In this document: piece after piece, positions 43,630-52,976 of the stretch
How positions within the stretch are numbered: the stretch's first letter is position 1
Layout of the letters: each line of letters begins with the position of its first letter
NCBI RefSeq assembly: GCF_900107995.1
Contig: NZ_FNUM01000004.1
Span: 124,001-188,000 of the forward strand
DNA length: 64,000 nucleotides
DNA from: Alcanivorax sp. DSM 26293
GTDB taxonomy: Bacteria > Pseudomonadota > Gammaproteobacteria > Pseudomonadales > Alcanivoracaceae
Direction of reading: 5' to 3'
The notes under the pieces: model-generated
Seen by the model: the letters and a program-made list of their open reading frames with translations, nothing else
Database searches by the model: none
What the model was told of the DNA's origin: nothing
Translations under genes and position numbers: made by a program

Positions 43630-43756
43630 AGTGAATAGTTAATAGTTAACAGTGAATAGTTAAAATTCACCCGCTTCGGGTATGGTAGCACCACCGGGGC
43701 CAACAGATGCGCCCTGTTTGTCGCTGTTAACTTTTCACTGTTCACTATTAACTGCT
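43630..43756. repeat. heptamer-armed inverted repeat (element F)
   Basis: Left arm: five 7-bp units at 43630-43664 (for example AGTGAAT, AGTTAAT). Right arm: inverted units at 43726-43753 (GTTAACT, TTTCACT, GTTCACT, ATTAACT). The core contains TTCGGGTATGGTAGCA (43676-43691), the reverse complement of the core in element E. The element fills the whole space between the divergent mutM and hydantoinase genes and ends right at the latter's ATG. Confidence 0.92.
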
Positions 43757-45736
43757 ATGTCCGTTTCCTACTGGCTCGGTGTCGACACCGGCGGCACCTT
43801 TACCGACTTTGTGCTGCTCGGCGACGGCGAGCCGCGTATCCACAAGGTGCTGTCCACCCCCTCGGCTCCCGAGCAGGCCATCCTGCAAGGTATCGCCGAG
43901 CTTGGACTCAAGGACGCCATGGCCGCGGGCCAGCTGGCCATCCTTCACGGCACCACCGTGGCCACCAATGCGGCACTGGAAGGCAAAGGCGCACGCACAG
44001 TACTGATCACCAATCAGGGGCTGGAAGACATTCTGCGCATTGGCCGTCAGAACCGAGCCGAGCTCTATAACCTGACACCGACGCCACCGCCCTCGATGCT
44101 GGACACAGTGAAGGTTGAAGGCAGCCCTGCCCGGCTCGACGCCCGGGGCAAGGAAGTCATACCGCTCAGTGACGCGGACCTGACGCAACTGGTAGAAAAG
44201 GTGCTCGCTCATCAGCCCCAATCCGTGGCTCTGTGCCTGCTGTTCTCCTATCTCAACCCCGCCCACGAGCAACGCATCCGCCAGGCCCTGGAGGTAGCCG
44301 GACTGCCGGTCAGTGCGTCCCATGCCATTCTGCCGACTCGGGGAGAGTACGAGCGCGGCATGGCTACCTGGCTGAACGCCTGGCTGGCCCCCAAGGTGGC
44401 AGATTATCTGCAGCGACTTCAGCAGGCCACAGACCCCGCGCCTCTGGCCATCATGCAATCCCATGGCGGCACCATTGCTTCCGACCAGGCCGCCGGGCTG
44501 GCGGTCAATCTGCTGCTTTCCGGCCCTGCCGGCGGTCTCGCCGCCGCCAGGCGCCTGGGGGAGCAACTCCGGCAGCCCCGATTGATGACGTTCGACATGG
44601 GCGGCACGTCCACCGACGTGGCCCTCCTGGACGGCGACCTGCGTCTTACCCAGCAGGGCCATATTGGCCCCTATCCGGTGGCGGTCCCCATGGTGGACAT
44701 GCATACCATTGGCGCCGGTGGCGGTTCACTGGCCTATGTGGATGATGCCGGCCTGCTGCATGTGGGCCCCCACTCCGCCGGTGCCGATCCGGGCCCCGCC
44801 TGCTATGGCCGAGGCGGCAATCAAGTCACGATCACTGACGCCAATGTGGTGCTCGGCAGGCTGCAGCCGGACTTCGCTCTGGGTGGCTCTCTGACACTGG
44901 ATACCGCTGCCGCCCGCCATGCCATGAAAACACTGGCGTCACAGCTGGGCCTGGGTGTGGAAGAGACCGCCGAAGGGGTGCTGGCACTGGCCAATGAGCA
45001 CATGACCCAGGCACTCCGGGTGATTTCCATCCAGAAAGGTTTTGACCCGGCAAATTTTGCCCTGCTCAGTTTTGGCGGCGCTGGCGGCCTGCATGTCTGC
45101 GCCCTGGCGGACAATCTGGGCATGCGCAGCGCACTTGTTCCCCGCCGGGCCGGCGTGCTGTCCGCTGAAGGACTGGTGTACGCCCCTCGCAAGCGCGAAC
45201 AGCTCCAGGCGTTGCCAGATGGCGCCGACGATACCGCCTTGAGGGAACGCATTGCCACCCTGCAACGCCAGGGCAGTGCGGAATTGATCCGCGAGGGCGT
45301 TGGTGCCGAGCAGATCCAGCATCACGTTTTTGTGGATATGTGCTATCAGGGCCAATCGTCGGTGTTACAGGTTCCCTGGCAGCCCACTGTCGCAGAACGG
45401 GAAGCGCTGTTTCACGACGCCCATGAGGTGCGCTTCGGTCACCGTCTGGCATTGCCGGTGCAGCAGGTGAATATTCGGGTACAAAGCCAGGCCATACGCA
45501 CCCCGCCCGCCCAGCCACCACTGCCTTCCCGCACTGGCGAGGCAATCCGGCATACCCGGCTACCCGGCGTGGATCAGCAAGTGGCGATTTATCACCGCGA
45601 CACTTTGGGCCCCGGCCAGACCATACAGGGGCCGGCGCTGATCGCTGAAGCCGTAGGAACAACCTGGCTGGCTCCGCAATGGCAGGCATCCGTGGATGCA
45701 CAAGGGCACCTCTTGCTGACCCGCCCGGGGACCTGA
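43757..45736 (+). CDS. hydantoinase/oxoprolinase subunit A family protein
   Basis: The product is 659 residues from MSVSYWLGVDTGGTFTD, the ATP-binding start of the HyuA family. Later motifs are ILHGTTVATNAALEGKGA, MTFDMGGTSTDVALLDG, the metal-site region HTIGAGGGSLAYVD and GPGPACYGRGG-type. HyuA works with HyuB to open hydantoins or oxoprolines with ATP, but no hyuB is present nearby. The start codon directly follows a repeat arm with no visible ribosome site. Confidence 0.88.
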   Translation: MSVSYWLGVDTGGTFTDFVLLGDGEPRIHKVLSTPSAPEQAILQGIAELGLKDAMAAGQLAILHGTTVATNAALEGKGARTVLITNQGLEDILRIGRQNRAELYNLTPTPPPSMLDTVKVEGSPARLDARGKEVIPLSDADLTQLVEKVLAHQPQSVALCLLFSYLNPAHEQRIRQALEVAGLPVSASHAILPTRGEYERGMATWLNAWLAPKVADYLQRLQQATDPAPLAIMQSHGGTIASDQAAGLAVNLLLSGPAGGLAAARRLGEQLRQPRLMTFDMGGTSTDVALLDGDLRLTQQGHIGPYPVAVPMVDMHTIGAGGGSLAYVDDAGLLHVGPHSAGADPGPACYGRGGNQVTITDANVVLGRLQPDFALGGSLTLDTAAARHAMKTLASQLGLGVEETAEGVLALANEHMTQALRVISIQKGFDPANFALLSFGGAGGLHVCALADNLGMRSALVPRRAGVLSAEGLVYAPRKREQLQALPDGADDTALRERIATLQRQGSAELIREGVGAEQIQHHVFVDMCYQGQSSVLQVPWQPTVAEREALFHDAHEVRFGHRLALPVQQVNIRVQSQAIRTPPAQPPLPSRTGEAIRHTRLPGVDQQVAIYHRDTLGPGQTIQGPALIAEAVGTTWLAPQWQASVDAQGHLLLTRPGT

Positions 45737-45908
45737 AGAGGCCAGGCGGATTCGGCACCCGACCCGGCTTCAGCCCTGTCGTTGTTACCGTTCATCCGCC
45801 CCTGGCCAACCCTTGGCCCGAAAGTCCGAATTTGACCTATTCGGCGTCTTCTGCCTGTCACCCGGACTGGGCACAATAGGATCTCCGTTTTTACCTTGTG
45901 CGATTTTC

Positions 45909-47102
45909 ATGCTGAATTATCTGAGCAACGGCCTGCTGGCCCCCAGCCTGGGTGCCCTGATCCTGATCACCCTGGTCATGACCCACATCACCATTGTTGG
46001 CGTCACCGTTTACCTGCACCGCTATTCCGCCCACCGTGCGCTGGACCTGCATCCAGTGCTGAAGCACTTTTTCCGTTTCTGGCTGTGGCTGACCACCGGC
46101 CAGAACACCCTTGAGTGGACCGCCATCCACCGCAAACATCACGCCAAATGCGAAACCGAAGACGACCCGCACAGCCCGCAGGTCAAAGGCATCCAGAAAG
46201 TGCTGCGCGAAGGTGCCGAACTGTATCGTGAGGAAGCCGAAAATCAGGAAACCCTGAACAAATACGGGGCGGGTTGTCCGAACGACTGGATTGAGCGCAA
46301 CGTGTATTCCCGCTTTCCCATGGGCGGCGTCACACTGATGGCCGTCATCGATCTGCTACTGTTCGGTGCCGCCGGCATCACCGTATGGGCCATCCAGATG
46401 ATGTGGATCCCCGTTTTCGCCGCCGGGGTTATCAACGGCATCGGCCATTACTGGGGTTACCGCAACTTCGAATGCCCGGATGCATCTCGCAATATTTCTC
46501 CCTGGGGCATTCTCATCGGTGGCGAAGAACTGCATAACAACCATCACACCTACCCCAACTCTGCCAAACTGTCAGTGCGCCGTTTCGAGTTTGATATGGG
46601 CTGGGCCTGGATACGCCTGTTTGAAATGGTGGGCCTGGCCAAGGTGAAAAAAGTCGCCCCCAAACCCGCTTTCGAGAAAAGCGCCAGCAAAGTGGACCTG
46701 GATGCCCTGCGCGGCATCATGCAGCACCGTTTCCAGGTGATGGCCAACTACCGCAGGACGGTTATCGTGCCGGTCTTCAAGCAGGAGCAAGCCCGCGCCT
46801 GCGACGCCACCCGCGACCTGTATGCCCGCGCCCACGCCCTGTTCCACCGCGACATCAGCCTGATCAAGCCGGGCCAGAAAAAACGTTTGCAGACCCTGAC
46901 GGAAAGCAATGAAACCCTGGATGCCATCTACCAGTTCCGCCTGCGCCTGCAGGACATCTGGTCCCAGACCAGCCGCAACTCTTCAGAAATGGTGGAAGCC
47001 CTGGAGCAGTGGTATCACGATGCCCGCGAATCCGGCATTGCTGCCCTGCAGGAGTTTGCCGATCAGCTGACCCGCTATCGGCCGGCCGCGGTATCGCACT
47101 GA
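45909..47102 (+). CDS. aerobic fatty acyl desaturase (DesA-type)
   Basis: The product is 397 residues from MLNYLSNGLLAPSLG. Three histidine boxes bind a diiron centre: HRYSAH (37-42), HRKHH (74-78) and HNNHH (209-213). Membrane helices flank the first and lie at 135-185. The C-terminal 150 residues are soluble and helical. This pattern fits Pseudomonas DesA, which adds a delta-9 double bond to membrane acyl chains. No clear ribosome binding site is seen at this start. A strong terminator follows. Confidence 0.9.
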   Translation: MLNYLSNGLLAPSLGALILITLVMTHITIVGVTVYLHRYSAHRALDLHPVLKHFFRFWLWLTTGQNTLEWTAIHRKHHAKCETEDDPHSPQVKGIQKVLREGAELYREEAENQETLNKYGAGCPNDWIERNVYSRFPMGGVTLMAVIDLLLFGAAGITVWAIQMMWIPVFAAGVINGIGHYWGYRNFECPDASRNISPWGILIGGEELHNNHHTYPNSAKLSVRRFEFDMGWAWIRLFEMVGLAKVKKVAPKPAFEKSASKVDLDALRGIMQHRFQVMANYRRTVIVPVFKQEQARACDATRDLYARAHALFHRDISLIKPGQKKRLQTLTESNETLDAIYQFRLRLQDIWSQTSRNSSEMVEALEQWYHDARESGIAALQEFADQLTRYRPAAVSH

Positions 47103-47117
47103 TACTTCCTTCCATTC

Positions 47118-47168
47118 CCGGGAACCACAAAAAAGGCCGCACAATGCGGCCTTTTTTGTGGTTCCCGG
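47118..47168. terminator. bidirectional terminator with 23-bp arms
   Basis: CCGGGAACCACAAAAAAGGC and the next three bases pair exactly with 47146-47168 around ACAAT. The A-run and T-run are inside the stem, so it works on both strands. It separates the convergent desaturase gene and Tad locus. Confidence 0.92.
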
Positions 47169-47288
47169 TAAAGCATGCAAGACTCAATATCCTGCGGGCA
47201 AAGTCACAACCGAAACGATGTATCGCGAATACACACGAGCCTGAACATCATGGGGTCTCGTCATTTGTGGCTTTGCCGGGAAAGCAGA

Positions 47289-49094
47289 TCACTGCTCCGG
47301 CTCTTCCACCGCAATATTCTCGATCAGCTGGATTCCATCCTGGTTTGCCGCGCTCACATTGACGCTGATGCCACCCAGGCCCACACCCAGCGTTCGCAGC
47401 AATGGATTTATCAACCCTTCAGCCAGACTGGATATGACATCACTCAACAACTCAAGCACAGGATCCAGAATAGGGTCTAGTAGCGGCGTCAAATTGATCA
47501 AGCCGAAGCTACTTCGAAGCAGCGACGCTTCATGAACCGTTATTTCCAGATCCAGGCCGGACAAACCATCGCCCAAATCGTTGTACTGGGACTGATCGCA
47601 TCCCTCAATCGGGTCACAATACAAATCATAACGCGGATCCAGAAATACTGTTTCTTCAATGCCCGGAACCTCTCCGTCCACTTCCGCGTTAAGGTAAAGA
47701 ATGCCTTCTATGGGAGGCAGCAGCCCGGACAGCAGCGACAACCTACCAACATTCGCTTCCAACCGCTCTGGCTGCAATTCTCCCGCCGCCGTCAGCCGCC
47801 CGGTTACAATACGCGCGATTTCACGCTCAAGGTTGACGCCAAACTCTACCGAGTTGGAGGTTCCCCGAGCACAATCAGCGGAAATCAGCTGACCCTCACC
47901 GCCCCCCGCATTCACCGCCAACGGAACGGTTAAATCCGCCAGAGAAAGGGAGAGGAGAGGGCCCAAGTTGATCGGCAACAACTCCACCTGTGCGGATAGC
48001 TGCAACGTCACGTCCGGCGCATAAAAACGGGTCACCCATTCGCCATCCTCATCCTGACGAGCCGGACCAACAGCCACCGTGGGTGGCTCGCCCACATTCA
48101 AGCCCAGGTCTACCGTATTGATATCGGCAATAAGCGGGACGGACAGGTTGTTAATATTGAGTGGCAACGACAACAACCCACCGGCTCCAGCCTGCTGCTG
48201 CTCAGCCAGATTAAGCACCAGGCTGATGACCAGATCATAGACCGGGAACTCACTGGACGACGGGACGGAAGCATTTTCTACCACACTGATAATGTCGCCC
48301 ACTTTGATGGTCTCTATTCCCTGTGCAGTCACAATACTATCCAGCAGATCCGCAACTGGCGCGGTAGCTGTGCCCACATCACGAATCGCCGCCGCCAGTT
48401 CAGACGCATCAAGACCCAGAAGGTCGACCAGATCATTGACGCCAGTGGCGGTCAGCAAATCGCCCAACTGCACAGTGGCATTTTCTAGACTGTTGAGGTC
48501 GGTCGGGTCCAAACTAAAACCCGGCTGATTTAGCACAACACCCAGCAGACTGCCCAGCAAGGTGGCATCACCGCCCAAACCGACAGTGCCGCCGGCCGCG
48601 CTGACCGTGGCCACCACCTCCTTGCGAACCGCCGCATTCACGGAGAGAGAAATGCCACCAAATACAGACTTTGGCAACAACATGGAAATCGGCTCGGTGC
48701 GGGTGTAACTCACCAGTACCGCATTACTGCGCTCAATGAGATTCACCGGCTCGAAAGCCACCACACCGCTACTGCTGGCATCCGCAATCACGCCAAGCTG
48801 AACGTTCAGGTCCTGATCAGACCCCTCAAACCCCTGGGCAACCGCCGCAGCCAATGCGCGTTGCTGGACAAGCGCGGTACTGGGCGCTTGTCCACCGCAT
48901 GCCTGAGCCGCACCGGCTGCAGCCTGGGCGGCCACATTTACCTGCGCCTGCATGTCGCTGCGCAAGCTGTACAGGCGTGCGCCATCCAGCGCCATCACCG
49001 TGAGGGCAATGACGATCAACAGCAACAGCGGGGTGATGACTGACAGGGCCCCGCGCTGCCGGAGACGGTTAATTATCGTCTCGGGTCTGTTCAC
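47289..49094 (-). CDS. tadG: TadG-like pilus assembly protein
   Basis: The product is 601 residues from a GTG at 49094 (VNRPETIINRLRQRGALSV). The N-terminal helix (ITPLLLLIVIALTVMALDGARL) with RQRGA matches TadE/TadG-type pseudopilin-like anchors. The rest is extracytoplasmic, rich in Leu, Ala, Val and Ser, with repeated leucine-rich stretches (LLDPILDPVLELLSDV) and no visible von Willebrand MIDAS motif, unlike many TadG proteins. It is the last gene of the Tad operon. The larger ATG-initiated frame from 49175 would overlap the preceding gene further and is less likely. Confidence 0.8.
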   Translation of the reverse strand: MNRPETIINRLRQRGALSVITPLLLLIVIALTVMALDGARLYSLRSDMQAQVNVAAQAAAGAAQACGGQAPSTALVQQRALAAAVAQGFEGSDQDLNVQLGVIADASSSGVVAFEPVNLIERSNAVLVSYTRTEPISMLLPKSVFGGISLSVNAAVRKEVVATVSAAGGTVGLGGDATLLGSLLGVVLNQPGFSLDPTDLNSLENATVQLGDLLTATGVNDLVDLLGLDASELAAAIRDVGTATAPVADLLDSIVTAQGIETIKVGDIISVVENASVPSSSEFPVYDLVISLVLNLAEQQQAGAGGLLSLPLNINNLSVPLIADINTVDLGLNVGEPPTVAVGPARQDEDGEWVTRFYAPDVTLQLSAQVELLPINLGPLLSLSLADLTVPLAVNAGGGEGQLISADCARGTSNSVEFGVNLEREIARIVTGRLTAAGELQPERLEANVGRLSLLSGLLPPIEGILYLNAEVDGEVPGIEETVFLDPRYDLYCDPIEGCDQSQYNDLGDGLSGLDLEITVHEASLLRSSFGLINLTPLLDPILDPVLELLSDVISSLAEGLINPLLRTLGVGLGGISVNVSAANQDGIQLIENIAVEEPEQ

Positions 49095-49341
49095 CAAAAC
49101 TGTCCGGAATCGCGGTACGGAAGGAATTTGCCAGACGGCGCTGGGTGTCCACATAAAGCGGAGCAGACAGCTCACTCTGGCCTGCCGGTCGGGAATCTCG
49201 CTGCTGGTTCAGCAACCAGTCAGTGACCGTTTCAGACTCATTGGTGACAACCTGTCCGGAAACACCAAAGCTGTATGCTTGCTGAGGCTCCGCCGCCACC
49301 AAGGTTCCCGGCAACAACAGAATCAAGGCCAGTTTCTTCAT
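49069..49341 (-). CDS. DUF3613-like exported small protein
   Basis: The product is 90 residues with a signal peptide (MKKLALILLLPGTLVAA) and a short mature part with SFGVSGQVVTNESETVTDWLLNQQ. DUF3613 proteins occur inside tad loci of pseudomonads; the role is unknown. The ATG overlaps the tadD-like stop (ATGA) and the 3' end overlaps the tadG-like start, so it is embedded in the operon. Confidence 0.7.
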   Translation of the reverse strand: MKKLALILLLPGTLVAAEPQQAYSFGVSGQVVTNESETVTDWLLNQQRDSRPAGQSELSAPLYVDTQRRLANSFRTAIPDSFGEQTRDDN

Positions 49342-50009
49342 TTTCGGGTCCTCCCGAACTGTTCACTGAGCTTCTCGGCATAGGCAATTTCCTCATCCGA
49401 GAACCCGTAGTTGGACTGTAACGCTTTCAGCCCCCCATGATCATCCGTCATCAGATAGGCTACCGCCAGATTCTGACGAACCGGGCCCTTGCCGTTCGCC
49501 AGTTCCAATGCGGTTCTCAGCTCGAAAGCCGCATCTTCGTAGCGCCCTACCAGCATCAGCGCATAGCCGTAATCATTTCGCACCTGGGAGGTTGCCGGTG
49601 CCAAGCTGCGCGCCCGCTCCAGATGGGACAGCGCCGCAATGATTTCATGACGCTTGAGCAACACCATGCCCAGGCCATGACGGCTGCGGCCATCATCACA
49701 GCGATTGGCCAATGCTCTGTAGACCTGCTCCGCAGAATCCAGCTTGCCGGAGGCGGCCAGCAACTGACCATAACGCAACCAGTGATCAATGGCGCCCATG
49801 GGTTTGCTTTCCAGCTGCGCCAACGCCGCATAATTTCGTCCTTTGGCCATCAAGGTATCGACCATCTCCAGATCCACACGCTGCTCTGGCTGCAGTGCTT
49901 CCTTGCAGGCAATTGACGACACATCCACTGTTCCCGGGGCCGACTCCGGCGCTGACTGGTGTGCGCATCCCGCCAGCAGTATCAGTGCTCCCCAAACCAT
50001 GCCACGCAT
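49338..50009 (-). CDS. tadD: TadD-like TPR lipoprotein
   Basis: The product is 223 residues starting MRGMVWGALILLAGC, with GGGAG upstream. The lipobox (LLAGC) anchors it, probably in the outer membrane. At least three TPR-like repeats follow (for example WLRYGQLLAASGKLDSAEQVY, NDYGYALMLVGRYEDAAFEL). TadD is a pilotin-like protein needed for the RcpA secretin in Tad systems. Confidence 0.88.
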   Translation of the reverse strand: MRGMVWGALILLAGCAHQSAPESAPGTVDVSSIACKEALQPEQRVDLEMVDTLMAKGRNYAALAQLESKPMGAIDHWLRYGQLLAASGKLDSAEQVYRALANRCDDGRSRHGLGMVLLKRHEIIAALSHLERARSLAPATSQVRNDYGYALMLVGRYEDAAFELRTALELANGKGPVRQNLAVAYLMTDDHGGLKALQSNYGFSDEEIAYAEKLSEQFGRTRK

Positions 50010-50025
50010 GTTGTTACTCCCTTTG

Positions 50026-50895
50026 TTATCGTGCCAATGCATCCGCGATGGAAATCACCGCCGGGCCGCCAATCAAGATAAACAGGGCCGGCAGCATGAA
50101 TGCCATCATCACCACCGTCATCTTGGCACCAATCCGGTTGGTTTCCTCTCGAATGCGGTTACGTTCCACGTTCTGGGCTTCTTCAATAATCTGGTCCAGG
50201 CTGGCAGATACGCCCGCCCCCAGTTGACTGCTTTGCTTCATCAACACCACATAGCTGCGCAGTACCGGGATACGCTTGTTATCACCCAGTTCATCCAGTG
50301 CCTGGGTTCGCTCCGCGCCGGATTTCATGAGCCGGTTAAAACGGTCTATTCGCATGATCAGAATGGGCAAAAGGGGACGCCCCTGGCGACCGATAATGCG
50401 CATTACACGCTCAAGGGACAGCCCGGCCTCCATCAGCATTCGCGTCATGTGGCAAAGCTCTACCGCTTCCAGGTTCTGTCTCAGCTCTGCCTGGGCCCCC
50501 ATACCGCGGATCACCCGCCGCGGCACAATAAAGCCCGCCGCCGATGCCAACAGCCCGCCGAGCAGACCGAACACCAGAAAACCTACCAATGCCACCAGTA
50601 CCGGCAATAGCCAGCAGAACAACAGATAAATAACCTGGGACTGCTCACGGCTTTTCCCCATGCCCCCAAGAGCCTGCCGGATTTCCTGATAATCCCCCGA
50701 CGCAATCGATGACTCCGTCAGAGCACTGGAGAGTGTCCATAACCAGAACCCCCGATCCTCATCCTCACGGTGATTGCCACTATCCTGCAAACGCTGGTTA
50801 ACCCGGGCCCGCAATGCCCAGTCCCTGGTCTTGTAGACCAGCCACAAGGAGAGACCCGACAGCAGGATGGCGAGGATCAGCAGCACATTATTCAC
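50026..50895 (-). CDS. tadC: Tad inner-membrane platform protein TadC
   Basis: The product is 289 residues of the T2SF/GspF type, with membrane helices near 5-20, 115-150 and 265-285. The cytoplasmic segment includes ELCHMTRMLMEAGLSLERVMRII and SYVVLMKQSSQLGAGVSASLDQI. It forms the platform with TadB for the TadA ATPase. It overlaps tadB by eight bases. Confidence 0.92.
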   Translation of the reverse strand: MNNVLLILAILLSGLSLWLVYKTRDWALRARVNQRLQDSGNHREDEDRGFWLWTLSSALTESSIASGDYQEIRQALGGMGKSREQSQVIYLLFCWLLPVLVALVGFLVFGLLGGLLASAAGFIVPRRVIRGMGAQAELRQNLEAVELCHMTRMLMEAGLSLERVMRIIGRQGRPLLPILIMRIDRFNRLMKSGAERTQALDELGDNKRIPVLRSYVVLMKQSSQLGAGVSASLDQIIEEAQNVERNRIREETNRIGAKMTVVMMAFMLPALFILIGGPAVISIADALAR

Positions 50896-51808
50896 GGCCC
50901 ACCCCCTGGATCATCCGCCAGATGACCAGCACACCGAACCCTTGCAAGATGCCAGCGATCATCAGCATGGTATGCCCGGTGTCCGTGTTCAGCAGGACCT
51001 CGGCATACTTTTCGTTTATCAGCATCATGTAGGCAGCCATGCCCAACGGCAGCAAGGTAAAGGCGCCGGCGGTAAACCGGGTCTCCGCCGTAGACGCCAG
51101 GAACTCCCGGCGCAGCTCCTGCTGGGAGCGTAACGAGGTGGCCACCTGCTCCAGAACCGGACGGATCGACGAACCAAACCGGGCGGACGTGCGCAGCGCA
51201 ATGGACACCAGCACCAGGGAAGACACCTGGTAAAGCCGGGAAAAGTCATCAAACAAACCGGTGTAATCGCGCCCGGCCTCAATCGCACTGCGCAGCCTGA
51301 ACGTCAGCGGCGCAAATACCGGCGGCGCATCCTGGAAGGACTCCATTAACGAGGCCTCCAGGGAACGGCCGGCGCTCATGTAGCGCAATGTGGATTCCAT
51401 GATTCCCGGCAGGGATTCAAAAATCATCCGGCGTTGCTGCTGGAAACGGAACCGCCAGTACATCCAAAGACTCGCAGCTATCAGCGCCAGCACCACACCA
51501 GCTGCAATGAAACCCGAAGAAGCCAGCACCATCACCACGATCAGGAAAATAATGATACCAAGCAGTGATAGCTGCACTCTTGACAGGCGGATATCCGCCC
51601 GCAATAACAGCCGTTCCAGCGGACCCGCCACCACTCGCACCTGACCGGGTTCACCACCGATTTCCATACGCTGCTGCAAACGTTGCCGCACGCGCTCAGT
51701 CAGCAAGCTGCGCTGCCGATAGCGGAACCAGACGAGCTGCATGAGCACAGTAACCACGGCAATAATGCCGAGCAGCTGCGCCATTCCCAGCAGCTCTACC
51801 GCACTCAT
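50888..51808 (-). CDS. tadB: Tad inner-membrane platform protein TadB
   Basis: The product is 306 residues of the T2SF type, with helices near 8-25, 90-125 and 255-300. The segment LPGIMESTLRYMSAGRSLEASLMES is typical of TadB. The ATG overlaps the tadA stop (ATGA). It assembles with TadC under the TadA motor. Confidence 0.92.
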   Translation of the reverse strand: MSAVELLGMAQLLGIIAVVTVLMQLVWFRYRQRSLLTERVRQRLQQRMEIGGEPGQVRVVAGPLERLLLRADIRLSRVQLSLLGIIIFLIVVMVLASSGFIAAGVVLALIAASLWMYWRFRFQQQRRMIFESLPGIMESTLRYMSAGRSLEASLMESFQDAPPVFAPLTFRLRSAIEAGRDYTGLFDDFSRLYQVSSLVLVSIALRTSARFGSSIRPVLEQVATSLRSQQELRREFLASTAETRFTAGAFTLLPLGMAAYMMLINEKYAEVLLNTDTGHTMLMIAGILQGFGVLVIWRMIQGVGRE

Positions 51809-52965
51809 GCCTGACTCCTGTACAGGTAGTCCATGTGGTAGAGGTCATCTTCCGTTGGCGTCAGCGCCACAACCTCGCTGACCCGGCGGCGGCCATCCGG
51901 CAATCTTTCCAGCTGAATGATGACATCCAGGGCAGAACCAATCAGGCGGCCAATGGCGGTCTCGCTGGCCTCGTAGCCGCTCACCGCCAGCAAGGTCTCG
52001 ATACGCACCAGCGCATCACGAGTACTGTTGGCATGGATCGTACTCATGGAGCCGTCGTGGCCGGTATTCATTGCCTGCAGTAATTCGATGATCTCGTTGG
52101 AACGCACCTCACCAAGAATGATCCGGTCGGGACGCATCCGCAGGGCATTGATAACCAGCTCCCGGGCACTGATTCGGCCCTTGCCTTCCGTATTGGCCGG
52201 GCGGGTCTCCAGGCGAACCACGTGAGGATGGTTAAGCACCAGTTCAGCGGAATCCTCAATGGTGAGGATGCGCTCCTGACGAGGAATGTACTGACTGATC
52301 ATGTTCAGCATGGTGGTTTTACCGGTACCGGTACCACCACTGATGATGATATTGCGCCGCGACTCCACCGCCTTGACCATGATATCCAGGCACGCATCGG
52401 TGAGAGAGCCGCTGTCTATCAGCTGCTGGGCGCTTAGATGGTTACCGGTAAATTTACGGATACTGATACTGGGGCCGTCTAGCGCCAGCGGCGGAATAAT
52501 GGCATTGACCCGGGAACCATCCGGCAGGCGGGCATCCACCATGGGGCTGGACTCATCCAGTCGACGCCCAAGGGGCGCCAGCATACGACGAATGACACGC
52601 ACCACATGGTCATCATTGATAAAACGCACCGATGCTTTTTGCAGCACCCCTGAGACTTCGATAAAGACGCTGTCCGGGCCATTCACCAGGATGTCGTTTA
52701 TGCGCGGATCAGCCAGCAAAGGCTCGAGCGGGCCATAACCGGTCACTTCGTCCAGGGTATCGCGGACCAGCTGATTGAGATCCTGGGTTGAGAGAGGCAC
52801 CCGGTTCAGGGCGATATGCTGCCCCACCGCCGTACGGATAAAATCCGCAAGCTGATCACGGCTGGCATTGCCAACCTCGATGCCTTCCTCATCCAGCCGC
52901 TCAACCACCCAGCGATGGGTGCGATCCTTGAGCTGCTGGTATTCTGCGTCGATCCGTCCCGCCAC
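51805..52965 (-). CDS. tadA: Flp pilus ATPase TadA (CpaF)
   Basis: The product is 386 residues. Walker A is [12 protein letters not shown] near residue 210, Walker B-type [16 protein letters not shown], and the CpaF signature [19 protein letters not shown]. It powers Flp pilus extrusion and possibly retraction. It lies 11 bp downstream of tadZ. Confidence 0.96.
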   Translation of the reverse strand: MAGRIDAEYQQLKDRTHRWVVERLDEEGIEVGNASRDQLADFIRTAVGQHIALNRVPLSTQDLNQLVRDTLDEVTGYGPLEPLLADPRINDILVNGPDSVFIEVSGVLQKASVRFINDDHVVRVIRRMLAPLGRRLDESSPMVDARLPDGSRVNAIIPPLALDGPSISIRKFTGNHLSAQQLIDSGSLTDACLDIMVKAVESRRNIIISGGTGTGKTTMLNMISQYIPRQERILTIEDSAELVLNHPHVVRLETRPANTEGKGRISARELVINALRMRPDRIILGEVRSNEIIELLQAMNTGHDGSMSTIHANSTRDALVRIETLLAVSGYEASETAIGRLIGSALDVIIQLERLPDGRRRVSEVVALTPTEDDLYHMDYLYRSQA

Positions 52966-52976
52966 AAGCGCTCCTG

